A stretch of DNA of 64,000 bases from Urechis unicinctus (GCA_034190875.2 CM067344.1:21793189-21857188), one strand, 5' to 3'; shown: positions 1-11,625, counted from the stretch's first letter. Notes: generated from the letters alone by a model not told the origin. Numbers and translations are program-made.

Positions 1-345
1 CATATGCTGCAATCAATAAAATCATTTGCCACAGTGGCGTTAAACAAGTATGAACAGATGTTCTGTAAATTATAACACTTATCGCTTAAGTTTGATGACG
101 CATCCCTCGTGCTCTTCGTATTTTGGGTCCAAATAAACCAACAGAGGAAAAGAAACAGAGCTGTATTCATCTTCGGGCTGCCACCGTTTACATATGGTGA
201 TGTGGGTTAATCTGTTTTGCCAACCGCCGTTAACTGCATCGAAAGAAGTAGCAATGTTTCTTAATTACTCGACTAAAGCATAACACCTGTTGTCTCTGTT
301 TGTATAATCGCGGTTTAGTTGATTTATCGTGCATAGATTTGCGTT

Positions 346-366
346 ATATGCAGGTGCGTAGCCAGG
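346..366 (+). repeat. hAT 5' target-site duplication and terminal inverted repeat
   Basis: ATATG at 346-350 is repeated at 2,711-2,715. The element then begins CAGGTGCGTAGCCAGG (351-366), which matches in reverse complement the CAGGGGCGTAGCTGG end at 2,696-2,710. Confidence 0.8.
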
Positions 367-650
367 CATACTCCCATACTCCCGGGAGTACTTCGATTTT
401 GAAAAATGAAAATTCTGAATGGCCTAAAACCGGTGTAAAACTTAAATGTAAAATGTCATATATATCGGTAGTAACTGTACATAGTATCTTTTACTACGAT
501 GTTCCAAGCACACTTTAAACATGAAATCTTAAACACGGTTAACAACTTAGCTTTACTTTTACGTATTATAACTATGATCAATCATAGTTACCTCCCGTCT
601 TTATTACGTCAAGTCAAGTTTTAAACAGCGCGAATTTTTAACAAACAAAA

Positions 651-802
651 ATGGCGTCTCCGACAACCTTTTGCCCACCTTATCCCGATATTTCTCGAGA
701 ATATGGAACTTGTGCAACATCAGTCCCGTATGATAGTGAATTCAAATTCAACCTGCTGACCAAACACTGGGATGAGGCTCCAAGTTTCAAGTTTCCAACA
801 AG
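651..802 (+). pseudogene. Possible N-terminal exon of the hAT transposase
   Basis: An ATG at 651 follows an A-rich context (ACAAAAATGG) and opens about 50 codons ending at AACAAG, followed by GTATAC, a reasonable splice donor at 803. The peptide ends in a basic and aromatic stretch (KHWDEAPSFKFPTR), reminiscent of the N-terminal regions of hAT proteins before their zinc finger. Assignment rests mainly on its place inside the hAT element. There is no copy elsewhere in the window, as expected for an insertion. Confidence 0.45.
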
Positions 803-1383
803 GTATACTATTATTTATAAAAATACACACGCTACTGTATAAGTAACACTTAACTGAAATACTAATTAATTTTGTAAGAGGAAATTTATATGAATTAATA
901 GTATAATAGCATGTGTTTTGGTTAATTTGGTGACATTTTCAGAGCAAGAATTTATAGAAATATAATACAATTTCCCAACGGCTAGTTGTGGGATAACTTC
1001 ATTTCGTTATGACAGAAAAGTTATAGAATAGTGTTAATCACGCCTCGGTTAACCGACAAAATCATATGTAAGTCAATATGTACCAGTGTACTTGATCTTA
1101 CTTTGGGTCGGACTATAGTTATACTTTTCATCAGCGTAAATGGCCATGTATATTTTTTTTCCTAGACCCGTCACTCATTAACAGTGCACTAATTTCATAG
1201 CTTGTATATATGTTTACAGAAACAATTCATACTTGTGTCTGTACATATTAATTGAACTTATTTGCAGTCATATGTAATGAAATGTTTTTCCCATCTTTTG
1301 ACTTACAAAACGAAAGATGGACGTTGCCATGCGCTTTACTAATGCCTTGTTTAATGTTACGTCACTATCAAATATCATTTCAG

Positions 1384-1660
1384 TCTGAACGCAACGATCC
1401 AACAGTATGGGACAACCTGTATGAAAAAGCTATGTCACTAGCAAGAGACATTGGGGTGGAGCCGTTCATTCGGGGCGACAGGCAAGCAGGCCTAACTCAC
1501 CAACGGCAACACCCACAGAATACTGGAAGGTCAACATGTTCCTCTTTTCATTGGCCACCTAGTTGTTGAGTTAACAACCCGCCTGCTTAAACCGCATGGG
1601 AGATTTACTGCACAATATCTTCTGCCGACGAAAGGAGGTTTTCATTCATCCTTTTTTGAT
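1384..1660 (+). pseudogene. hAT transposase, middle region relic with frameshifts
   Basis: Starts after a consensus acceptor (CATTTCAG at 1,376-1,383). The first frame reads SERNDPTVWDNLYEKAMSLA and continues through an RQAG motif near 1,480. Similarity then moves to another frame (NSPTATPTEYWKVNMF, about 1,492-1,540) and again to a third (IGHLVVELTTRLLKPHGRF, about 1,545-1,605). This order of motifs, ending in an F-x-x-HLVxEL segment, is typical of hAT proteins related to the P52rIPK and ZMYM group, just before the C-terminal part. At least two frameshifts make it a pseudogene. Confidence 0.7.
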
Positions 1661-1874
1661 GAAATAAAATATGTGATATCAATGAAAATACTTGGAATTG
1701 CGTAATGTTATACATGTATAGTTAAATAAAACATCAATTATATTATTGTTCCGTAAAAAACAAAGTGTGTGTACCAAAGCGTTAAGTTCTGTGCATATCT
1801 ATATTTATCTCTAAAGCAATTGCTTATTTCATTGTTTAATTATAAAAAAGTGGGTCATGTTTGTTTTGTTACAG

Positions 1875-2279
1875 GCTACTGAACTGACACCTGCCAGGGC
1901 CGCAGATATTTTTGCAGAGTACAGTCCAGACTTAGAGTGTGACGAGGAGACGTTTGTCCGGGAGTGTAAAAGATGGATTGCTGAATGGACCACAACATCC
2001 CCAGCTGAGTATCCAGACCTGGAAACATCTTTGCGAGTGGCCACTGAGACATCATATCCAAACATAAGACTTTGCATGATGGTGTTGATGTGCATGCCCG
2101 TTTCCACAGCTACGGCAGAGCGGTCCTTCTCCACGATGAGGAGAGTCAAGACGTACCTCCGCAACACGATGACCACCGAGAGGCTTTCAGGGCTTGGGCT
2201 TCTTAACATTTATCAAGAGCGAGATATCAACGCTGAGCACGTAGTGGATGTTTTTGCACGTAGAAAAGACGGCACGTAG
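1875..2279 (+). pseudogene. hAT transposase C-terminal dimerisation exon
   Basis: This open frame begins right after an acceptor (TTGTTACAG at 1,866-1,874) and ends at TAG 2,277-2,279. It reads about 134 residues and includes the hallmark hAT C-terminal signature PVSTATAERSFSTMRR near 2,098-2,145, followed by a hydrophobic GLGLLNI helix. In hAT transposases this region completes the RNase H-like fold and mediates multimerisation. The exon is intact, but the element lacks most of the catalytic domain, so it is a fossil. The minus-strand open frames over the same bases are shadows. Confidence 0.88.
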
Positions 2280-2695
2280 AAAGTCGGCTGGCGTTAGTGT
2301 TCAAAGTTTAAACGTGTGTTGTTGTGTAAAACTGTTTCAGAATGGGAAAAAAATCCATAAGATAAACTATGTATACATTTGTGTATTAGTTGCTTGTGAT
2401 GTTTTCCATGTTTAAATCAAACTATATGTGATATTTGTCCTCAATGCAACTTGTTCATCTGTATATCCTATATATTCGGAGGGAGGCATCTTCACCAAGT
2501 ATAAATATGTTTTGAATATTTATTGCTCGATCTTGCAGTTTTCCTTTTTTGCTTCAGTTATTATTAACTTAAAACTTGCATTTCAAGTTATCAGATATGC
2601 GTCAAATGCCACCAAATCGCACGAGTAAACAAACAAAATTCAGGGGGAGGACCCCCGGACCCCCCGCTAAAAACGGGAGAACTTCAAATTGGGGT

Positions 2696-2715
2696 CCAGC
2701 TACGCCCCTGATATG
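2696..2715 (-). repeat. hAT 3' terminal inverted repeat and target-site duplication
   Basis: CCAGCTACGCCCCTG at 2,696-2,710 is the inverse of the left end. ATATG at 2,711-2,715 repeats 346-350. Confidence 0.8.
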
Positions 2716-3134
2716 TAAATGTGACATGCATCCCCGATTGCAATACATTCTGGCAACATCTCACGGTACACTCTCGCAGCTTAAATAGTGCATGGGAGTG
2801 GTTAGCACGAAGAACTAAGAATACAGCAGGCATATCATGGCCCAATATGCGGCCACTTCATGTTCTATTCAACTTCACAGGATGATGCATTGAATTGGCT
2901 TGTCTGCCACCAGACTGGCTACCCTGTATTTAAGCTTGGGGTACGATTAACATTACAGTTATGAAATGATGAGAGTTATATACCGCTGTCAGGCTCATCA
3001 CGTTTATACTTCATCTTATCGTATGCGTCACATCAAACAAACGTCAGGGTTTCCGATAAAATATACTGATCGCAATACGATCTACTGAATATTAGTACAT
3101 ATGAACAGCCACCATGCTGCGAAGTGGTAACACC

Positions 3135-3904
3135 AAAGAAATTATAGCTACGCTAAGAGGGCTCACTTCGAGATCTGTGGTGATCGCTTTCCTTATTATA
3201 ATACATTTCAATCGTAAGGTGGCGCCACCGTGACACAAACAAAAGCACATGGGAATACTTATCTGTCGTCACTACGATTGTTGAGAGCGGGAAAATGTCC
3301 TTTCACAGAGCCTTGCCACTGCCAAAACACGTCGCACATTAGGCTTATGAATAGCGAAAATAGCAAGTTTTCTACTAAATAAATGTCAATGTGATAAATT
3401 ATGGAAAACAGTTCGCCTCTAACAGCGTCCGCGCAGTTTACGATCCTCGAACGTTCATGTCCGCACTATGTCCGCACTGTGGATGGTAGTTTTTAGATGT
3501 CAATCAATACATATCTGAAGCGAGGGAACTGACCTGAGATCGACATAAACATTTTTGATATGTCAGAGGGATGTAAAGGTTTCGAGCGAAGAGTTTATAG
3601 CTACGCTGAGCTGCATGACGATTATGAAATTACTCGAAAGACACCCCCGACATCAGGCGACGATACCATGAAATCAACAAAAGCACATGGGACTGTTGAA
3701 TCAACGTCTCGAGGTTCGGCGGCTGTTTAAGATATGGAGTCATCTGATTGGTCGAGGCGACTACAGCTCCAAAGTAAACAGAGCAATCCACGTGGTTTTA
3801 AGTGACGCTATGACAATAACGCTTCGGCTAACAGGCGGCGCCTTCACAAATTCCGTGGGTGGAATCCTCGAGTGAGCTCTCTTAGCGAAGCTATAAACTC
3901 TTTT
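3135..3904. mobile_element. 770-bp non-autonomous inverted-repeat transposon
   Basis: Bounded by imperfect terminal inverted repeats of about 35 bp: the left end contains TTATAGCTACGCTAAGAG and the right end its inverse with a few mismatches. Flanked by an 8-bp duplication, GTAACACC (3,127-3,134) and GTAACACG (3,905-3,912). Block A copies 2 (about 23,650) and 3 (about 35,955) show the empty site. An extra internal copy of the terminal motif lies near 3,593, and AACAAAAGCACATGGGA occurs twice (about 3,239 and 3,678). There is no transposase-like frame. The 8-bp duplication fits hAT or P-type elements; the family is not assigned. Confidence 0.82.
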
Positions 3905-4439
3905 GTAACACGGCAAATAATTGTCATGATAGCGCCTCTGGTAGTTCATGCGATGAATCATTGGAAATAAAAAGCATACACTTTCAGTAGTTATTTCAAG
4001 TCAGCAAAGTATTCGGTTATAACGACCACACAACGCTTTTTCGTCTTAATTTGGCGTTTTCTATTATCCTAGGCTTTTTCATTTTATTAACAGCTACATT
4101 TACAGACCGCTCTATTAACGGAAAAACATGCTCAGAGGCACTTTACAGCTGAATCTTAAGTTATAGAGAACTACATAAGCAGTATCATACATGAGGGACG
4201 TTTGAAAGTGCCTGTAGAGGAAGCCTTACTCCGGCCATCTAGTTAACCTTAAACTCCTGCTTTGTGAGGGTGGGGTTTGGGATGTGGGGTGGGATGGAAC
4301 GGGGTTGGGGCACTGCTGGTTAACTGATGGATCTTGTGATTTAGCAAAGGCTAGTACATGTAGACAGCGATAATCAAAGCCAGAAAAGACTTGCGACAAC
4401 GAGTCGATGTTATTCATTACAAACGTAATGTAGTCATAT

Positions 4440-4975
4440 GTGATATTCCTTTCGATTTTCCCGACCGCTGTGTATGGGTTCCCTAGGTGCTTACTAGCAG
4501 GGTGTTACCATATTCTAGACGCTGGGTTACTATAGAGTGCACAACAGACTTAGCCACCACTACAGTTTAATAGCGTTTTATGTTGCTCCGTTGAAAATGT
4601 GAAAAAAGTCCGAAAGGACCCCAGGCCCTTAACACACCGCATCTACTGAATGTTAACCAATCGCGCGTACTGAGACCTAGTTCTTTGGCCAAAATGTTTT
4701 TCATTTTTAAGCTTCAAGCTTAATGTCTGATACCTATGCTTTCACAGTTTCCAAGCAGCATCCTTCCACGTCAATCACAGCCATGTTGTGGAGCTGCTAG
4801 TCGTCAGCCATGATTTGGTGCTCGATACGGGGTGCTATGTCGTCACCTGTTTGCTCAAAGTACCGCTACATGGCGGGTGGTGGATACTTTAAGTGAGACA
4901 CTGATTTATACGGCTCTTGTCCAACCACCGCACTCTGTGACCTCTAGCGATATGAGCAGGGCTGATTAGCTCAGT
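4440..4975 (-). pseudogene. LINE reverse transcriptase relic, block A copy 1
   Basis: Read on the minus strand this matches the relics at 24,172-24,800 and 36,490-37,115. It retains the VHSIVTxRLEYGNTLL-like segment near 4,500-4,545, which lies downstream of the catalytic domain in CR1/Jockey-type LINE polymerases. It has lost the 192 bp that in copies 2 and 3 encode the LLDQSAAFES motif. Stops and frameshifts are frequent. It is a fossil, present before the segmental duplication. Confidence 0.65.
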
Positions 4976-5355
4976 CTATATCGAATTCGGCGTTACTGCG
5001 GCAGGTTTGTGCGTATGACGGCTTCGTGCGAGGCAATACTGTGCAACTGGCGGGAGATGGGTTATTCACCTACGTAAGCTCATGCAGCACGGTGTTACCT
5101 GCTGACGTTGTGCGAGCTTGAGGTTCTGTGACATTGTGACCGATCAGTCGAAGCATGGCTTATAAGGATGGGCGTACTGATACTGTGTTTGTCCCATAAA
5201 ACTAAAGAAAGGAAACGTTTCATACATTCGTCGTCTTCAAAATGGTTAAGTGACAATTGGTTAATATATTCAAGCAGAAAGGGATTAGGTGTGGTGGGTA
5301 TGTAGCATAAAGTGTTTCATTGTTGGGTCAATTGAGCTTAATATCTGTGAGTGTG

Positions 5356-5442
5356 AGAGTGAGTGAGTGAGTGAGTGAGTGAGTGAGTGAGTGAGTGAGT
5401 GAGTGAGTGAGTGAGTGAGTGAGTGAGTGAGTGAGTGAGTAT
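5356..5442. repeat. (GAGT)n tetranucleotide microsatellite
   Basis: Nearly perfect GAGT/GTGA repeats, expanded relative to block A copy 2 (about 25,245-25,270) and comparable to copy 3 (37,626-37,678). Confidence 0.95.
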
Positions 5443-7263
5443 GTGTATGTGTGTGTGTAAGTGCGTGTGCCGTGAGTACCTTAATCGCGTATATATCAGT
5501 GATTGTCGGTTTCCGCATTAATACCAGCGACTAACGCGAAACGATGACCGTCGTGGAAGTATTAACCCGATCCATCGCTACGATGCTTGACACACACTCA
5601 CCATCCGAGGCTTTCACATGAAATCGATGGTTTCATAAGAATCTCTCAGGAGTTAATATGCTGTTGGAATTCTTACATGTATGGTATGTCTGGCAAAATA
5701 TCATAAATATTCATTTCTCAGGCTTCTCCGACGAGCGACATAATAGGCGTGTAGCTACAGCAGCTGCTGTCCCTCTGATGTTGTTTAATCTGCGATAAAG
5801 TAACTCTAGGCTTGCCATGTCTGACGACATCTACTGCTGTCATCTTAGCAGCTGTTAATGACGACCGTGAACTTAACACATTAACTATCGACTATACACC
5901 TCTTCATCTGGGTTCATTTCACATTTCGCATAGTTTTATTTCATCCGCGATGTGAATGGGACAGAGCTGCTGAAAACAAGGATGAGGAGAATGCTTGTCC
6001 GAACCAAGCATTACAAGAAACCGAATAAGCACAGACAAGAGGGTACTAAAACTACAATTTTCTTGATGACCTGACCCAAAACGACCCATTTCATGGTGGC
6101 ATAAATAATGTATTGATCTTGAATATGTTTCATATGTGTTTGATCGGTAGTTGTACTTTTCTAAATTTCAATAAAGGGTATCATTCGACATGTTGCAAAA
6201 GGATATATTGATGAATCATGAACCAACAAAAAGAAAATATAATCTGCCATTAAATTTCGTCCAAGAAATATATACCGAAATATTGCCGGTGTACCTAACT
6301 AAGAGGCGCTTTCTCGGTGAGTTAACGATTATTACTGTGACAGTTGCAAGAACGAATATTGCCATTTGCATTAATGGGATTTCCTTATGGTGGTAACCCA
6401 TGTAAGAGCCACATCGTCTCCTAAGAGACACGACGCCCGGCGTGATGACCCAAAGCCTCAACGGATTACGGATGTGCCTTAGATATGAGATCGTGCGGTT
6501 TGTAATACAATGGTCAACATCAACCGCTGTGATTACACTATGTTGTTTGAATGAAGTTTCGGTGCGTAGGCGCTTGTATTTCTTTGCAAACGAGTTTCCA
6601 TTTGGCAAACATTAATTGGAAATGCTGTCGTGCTAGGAGCCATCAATCGATAACTTGCCCAACTGTGTGGAGAAAATACTTCCTCGTACCAAATATCAAA
6701 GAAAATAGGGGTACATTGCAAATAATTCAATAACAAAATTCATACTGGTGAAGTCGTTTTCAAGCTTACCACGAAACTGATGAGGATGGATAATGACAAT
6801 CATAGCGAAAATGACACAAAGAGGAGCCCCCTTTAGGCTGCATTTTTACTTGACTTAAGTGATAAATGCTTAACTATTGTCAACCCGCAACTTTCAGCAC
6901 GATATCTGAAAGTAAGAACTCCTCGAGTTAAAATTGATGGTAATGTTACCAGTGTACGATATTATCAATAACGATGTTTTGACTTGTCTCGGTAACTTAA
7001 ACACTATGTGATACACTGCGTCAAAGAGCCATTGTTACGTTGAAGTCGTAATGGAACACTATACAAAATTATTCACCTCGGTTAATAAAAGAGTTAACAC
7101 CTCAAAGCCGGCACCGCCCGACACACCCTGCATACAAATACACCCCCATGGTTGCACTCTCTGAGGTATTGTCAAACTGCCATTTCAAAAATAGTGGCCC
7201 CAAACAATATGAAATGACGGCTACTTATGCTATTCGTTTCTGTGCATATTCTTCACTGTGCAT

Positions 7264-7506
7264 TTATATGAATATATCACAAACATGATACTGAGAATTT
7301 AAGGACACAACAGACATCTCGAATATTTCTTTCCTAAATGTATAATAATTTTCATTTACGGGCTGATCTTCATCACATAATTCATCGCACATGACGATGT
7401 TACGATTACCATTGAATCTACCATTAAAGATAACTATCTTAGTGTAATGTTCAAAGTCGAGTGAAACTGTGAGGACCATGTTATATTGATCAGCAATATG
7501 TTCCAT
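7264..7506 (-). pseudogene. Galectin-like carbohydrate-recognition exon, tentative (A copy 1)
   Basis: An 80-codon open frame on the minus strand. Its core FNGRFNGNRNIVMC followed by YYTFRKEIFEMSV resembles the galectin pattern HFNPRF-(x)n-IVxNS ... FPFxxGxxFEL. The usual W and several sugar-contacting residues (H of HFNPR, the N and W of the second strand) are not evident, so binding would be doubtful. The homologous frame in copy 2 (27,700-27,935) has an in-frame stop, and a third, older copy lies at 12,300-12,590. No neighbouring exons were recognised, so it is more likely a duplicated gene fragment than a working gene. Another beta-sandwich family is possible. Confidence 0.4.
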
Positions 7507-9176
7507 CCGAAATTAACTTATTGCTTAGGTCCTATGAGTCACATTCGTGGGATTCCGCATCTACCAATTTACATCTTAATAAATATAAATATGCTGTAAG
7601 CTCATAATACGATCAGCGTCATATTTATATGTAACATTAACGGATCCCGACCAGCTGGAGATCCATTACCAAATGATGCATTATGCCATAGCAAGTCCAT
7701 TACAACGGTCGCAACAACGTTGAACTGGCTATTTCCATTTAATGACAAACATGGTTATAGTCTGAATATTACATAGCAACAAGCCGAACTCACATCGAGC
7801 AATGTTTTGTAATGCATCATTCTACCAAATGTGCTATGCCCTCCTAGGTCAGATTCTATCAAGATGTCTATACTGAATAGATCTTTTTGCTTATTGTTGT
7901 CGAAAGAAATTTTCCGCTATCAATTTCCGATATTTCGTAATGTACAGAAAACAAAACAAACCGTCTGCATTATTTATGCTATCTACATAAAATACGTGAG
8001 AAGATGCATTTGGGCTTAATATGCAACAGCTGCGGCTCATTAAAACGCTCGGGTTATGGCGCGCTAAAACTAGCCATTACATTGCTTACCACTGGTGTGT
8101 ACCTTTGTTTCGTCATAATTGGCCTACTTTATTCCAATATGCCTCACTGTATTAGCTTTCCAACGCTTATACAGGGGTCCAATATTGAATAATGACGCGA
8201 CTTGTCTCACCTTGTGTTGTGATAATTGGAACATACTTATAATTTCAATCGTTTAATTTTGCCATTGTAGTACGTTCGTATATTGTAATACAATCACATT
8301 TGGATGTGACCAAATAATTCAACCGTAATATGTTCAACTACTTACTGTTCAACTTACAAGACTGATAAACATATAGCTACCACGGATATGCTTATCGAAA
8401 CGATTCACTGGATACGTATTCTCTTCATGAACGTTCTGTGGCAATTGGCATTGCCGTCATTGCATTGATAGTAATTAAATTCGATGGAATTTGAATGAAG
8501 GACTAATTATATGGCAACATTAGCTTCTAAAATTAGGTATTATGCATGCAATAGAAACGATTCCCCCGCTCATATCTAAGTAATGTTGAATATTTGTCCT
8601 AACGAAAAGGACGACTTACTGTCCTCCAGGCCCTAGCGGGATAGCGATCGGGCTCCTTGGTGCAAATATAGATGCATATAAAATATAATCTGCACTAGTT
8701 GCACGTATTTGCATTCACCACCGAACAATCATTATTCTGCAGAATTCACTCTGTGACACACAGTAATTGTTCTGCTGCATTCCTTCAGCACTACACAATT
8801 ATTGTTTTGCTCCTTGCATCTACTGATACATAGCATATTTAAGGTATAGAGCATTGCCATAGAACATGTATAGTTGAAGGAGCATAATACAACAATATTA
8901 TATCAAAGACTTTTACCACTAATGCCACTTTTGTGTGTAAAAATGCATGTTTTTGCATTAAAAATCCCATTTTGGAGTTGTATATATTAAAGAACACAAA
9001 TAGTGCAAAACACTTATATTACCTATTATGCTTATGACACCATACTTCATATTTAAAATTTATATGAGAAAATCAATATATATTAGTCAAGTAGTTATAT
9101 TCACCTTTAAAATTTGTGAGGAAATATATATATATATATATGCAAATATAAATATATATATTTTGACCAAAAATCG

Positions 9177-9323
<147 letters not shown>

Positions 9324-9352
9324 GGATATATATTATATATATATATATATAT

Positions 9353-9622
9353 ATACCCGGCCCTTTATAGGGTAAAAAACCATTGCCGATCTGTCCCATC
9401 TGCAGATGGGTCTGACCCGTTTACCGATCGACAGATGGGCGACCCATCTTCCGATACCCCGTGACGGAATGAGAGCGACCCATCTGCAGATCGGTAAACG
9501 GGACAGACCCATCTGCAGATGGGTCAGATCGGCAGATGGGTTGTAACATATATACATGTATGGATAGTGTTTTTTGGTTACAAATGTTCTAGCGGGATAC
9601 CCGGCCCTTTATGGGTAAAAAT
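9353..9622. mobile_element. Foldback (hairpin) element flanked by direct repeats
   Basis: Two near-complementary arms of about 65-70 bp (about 9,379-9,445 and 9,473-9,542) surround a spacer of about 27 bp. Both contain the 16-bp palindrome CCCATCTGCAGATGGG and a CCCGTTTACCGATC block. The whole is flanked by direct repeats of ACCCGGCCCTTTATAGGGTA type (about 9,354-9,376 and 9,597-9,619), each itself an imperfect palindrome. It has no coding capacity. GC content is much higher than its surroundings. It may be a foldback transposon, a MITE dimer or a processed hairpin insertion; the class is not known. Confidence 0.65.
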
Positions 9623-10324
9623 TTAGCTGCACCTTAAATGCCGCCTTGAATCCGCCATAATCCCTCCCTTGTTAACCCATATTGACATCGGTACACTCAA
9701 ACATATATCATACATGTAACACTCTCACACCCTCCCTGCACTGCTCTCCCTGCACGGAATGATTACCATGCTACCTTTTCTATTTCTTTGTAGAACACGC
9801 TTCGTCGCTCTCGCCATTACAATTTCAAATGACACAGCAATGCTGGCTGATAGCTGTAACCTAACATCGACACTGTGATATAATTTATTTGCTAAGTTCA
9901 AGTAATCGACGCTCTATTAGTTCTCTCTTCTTAAAGATGACGGCTATTGACAACAATGCCATTTCAATACCTCTGCATCCCTCAAACAGATATGAGGGAA
10001 TAGCAGTGAAAATGGAATTTACCTGTACTTGACTAATTAACGTAACATGAATGTATTGATTCGCCACACAGTAATTAATATGGCAGGGTGCGAATAATTG
10101 AGATCATGCGGGTTTCATTGACATATATCACGATAGCTTAATCTTGAGTGGTATCTCATTGGCCATTGACAAGATCAAGCGACGAACAGGAAATGAATAG
10201 TCTGGTGTAGGTTGTAGCGCTCACATGGGTGCCCGACAACAACTGCAGGCCGAAAGCCTAGAGCATCATTTGGATAAGCTACTTGGTCTTATAATGTGAG
10301 CAACTAACAGCGATGGACACATAA

Positions 10325-10860
10325 GAAGATCTTCAGTGTGGTTTTGATAAGTCACACTCAGCCGCTCATATACGCTTGTTATGCACGACCTAGTCGAATA
10401 CTCTGTTACTCGGCGCACATCTTGTTTTGTAATTTGTTGAATGCATCATAAAAAATTTGATCATGTAGATTACGAATTGTTCGGGTGTCTCAGACGCCCA
10501 TCGGTAGGAACACAGATTAGAGCGATAAGTGTATGTTGAATGTTTGCATTTGAGATGTTTGTAAATGCAAGAATGGAGTCAAGCTCTCGCCAATACTATT
10601 TTATGTTTATATTTGTGAAGCTAATGCTGGATTTCCTATTGGTTGTAACTATGTGTTGCTTATTCAAGATATCGATTATGCGTGGCATTTTCTTTTGGAT
10701 AAAGTGGTAATTTTGATTCAACCAAAGTTGGTTGAAACAAGCTACGTACTTGGGACAATGTTCAAATGGAAATTATCCGCAGCGTGCTGGTAGAGAACTT
10801 GAGGCCAAAACGAATCTGATTATGTCGAGGTATCTAAAATTTATTATTTAAAACGATTGG
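10325..10860 (+). pseudogene. Non-LTR reverse transcriptase relic
   Basis: Scattered over three frames are consecutive landmarks of a non-LTR reverse transcriptase in the right order. First comes a GF-xx-SHSAAH segment (about 10,338-10,370), then a KFDHVDYELLF segment (motif A region, about 10,452-10,490). Next is NGVKLSPILFYVYI (motif B region, about 10,570-10,615), then GCNYV, and finally IDYA followed by FLLDKVVILIQP (motif C region, about 10,670-10,725), where the second catalytic Asp pair has been lost. Several frameshifts and stops show it is long dead. It is a different lineage from the minus-strand LINE relic of block A. Confidence 0.68.
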
Positions 10861-11625
10861 GAGATTGATAAGCGGTTTGCCTAAATTCGTATAGTGGGGT
10901 TAGGGGGGGGGGGGGTAAGTGCGTTATAAGTGCTTGAAAAATGGACCTTAGGGCACGCCCTTGCAACGTTCAGCAAGGACACAGCCTTTACGATAACGAT
11001 TGATAAGAAAATGTTCCTAACCTTATTATATACATGTATCAATTGCTATCTTGTCTTTTCAGCTCATGTTGGGGGATAATGATTTCAAAGCAGATCCGTT
11101 CATACATGCATATATTTGCATGAATGATTATGTGATAGAACTCATATAATATATTAGATACCTGTGTGTTATTTTAACCAGGATAAATATTGTAATTAAG
11201 CTAGATGAAACGATATGATTTTGGTTTTACTGGGCATTAATGTATACATCACTGACTTAAGGCTATAAATAAGCTATATGATATCTTACCGAGCAAATGC
11301 AGATGGGTTGCGGATCATTACGTCTGCATTATGCCTGAACAAAAATGCTAGAGCACGAATCTTAGTCGCTCTTGGGCAGCAGTCATGAAACTCCCTTTAT
11401 ACACAACCTCGCAATCAAACGCCATGTCATTGCCAGAAGACAAATATAATATCGAATATGTTTTATCGGTATTAAAGGAAACAAATAAAGTTGACGATTT
11501 TAATTAAATATGAGAAACATTAACAGCCTCAGTTATGAATGTAGCTTGATGAATTTTATAACATAAAGTATATTTACACAACAAAGCACCGATAACTATG
11601 TAAGTATCAGTTTAGTATCATTGAG

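Larger units (their letters stand above)
351..2710 (+). mobile_element. hAT-superfamily DNA transposon, degenerate and internally deleted
   Basis: A 2,360-bp insertion bounded by short inverted repeats of the CAGGGGCGTAGC type and a 5-bp direct repeat ATATG. The uninterrupted target is preserved in block A copy 2 at about 23,215-23,245, where the sequence runs through TTATATGTAAATG without a break. The interior carries relics of a hAT transposase on the plus strand: a possible N-terminal exon (651-802), a frame-broken middle part (1,384-1,660) and a clear C-terminal dimerisation exon (1,875-2,279). Most of the catalytic core is missing, so it cannot be autonomous. hAT insertions usually make 8-bp duplications, so 5 bp is unusual, although shorter ones occur in some hAT groups. 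Confidence 0.88.
1..7805 (+). repeat. Segmental duplication, block A copy 1
   Basis: The sequence from the first bases onward recurs, with scattered substitutions and small indels, at about 22,865-28,225 (copy 2) and about 35,185-40,070 (copy 3). Copy 1 differs by a hAT insertion at 351-2,710, an inverted-repeat element at 3,135-3,904, a 192-bp deletion near 4,974 relative to copies 2 and 3, and a deletion of about 590 bp near 5,903. The left edge lies outside the window. Similarity to copy 2 stops at about 7,805. Outside the listed relics I see no genes. Confidence 0.9.

Noticed and set aside
1829..2209. 126-codon minus-strand frame
   Set aside because: Shadow of the hAT C-terminal exon, which has a clear family signature on the plus strand.
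5285..5518. Minus-strand His-Thr/Ser-Leu repeat frame
   Set aside because: Translation of the (GAGT)n microsatellite; not conserved in the other block A copies.
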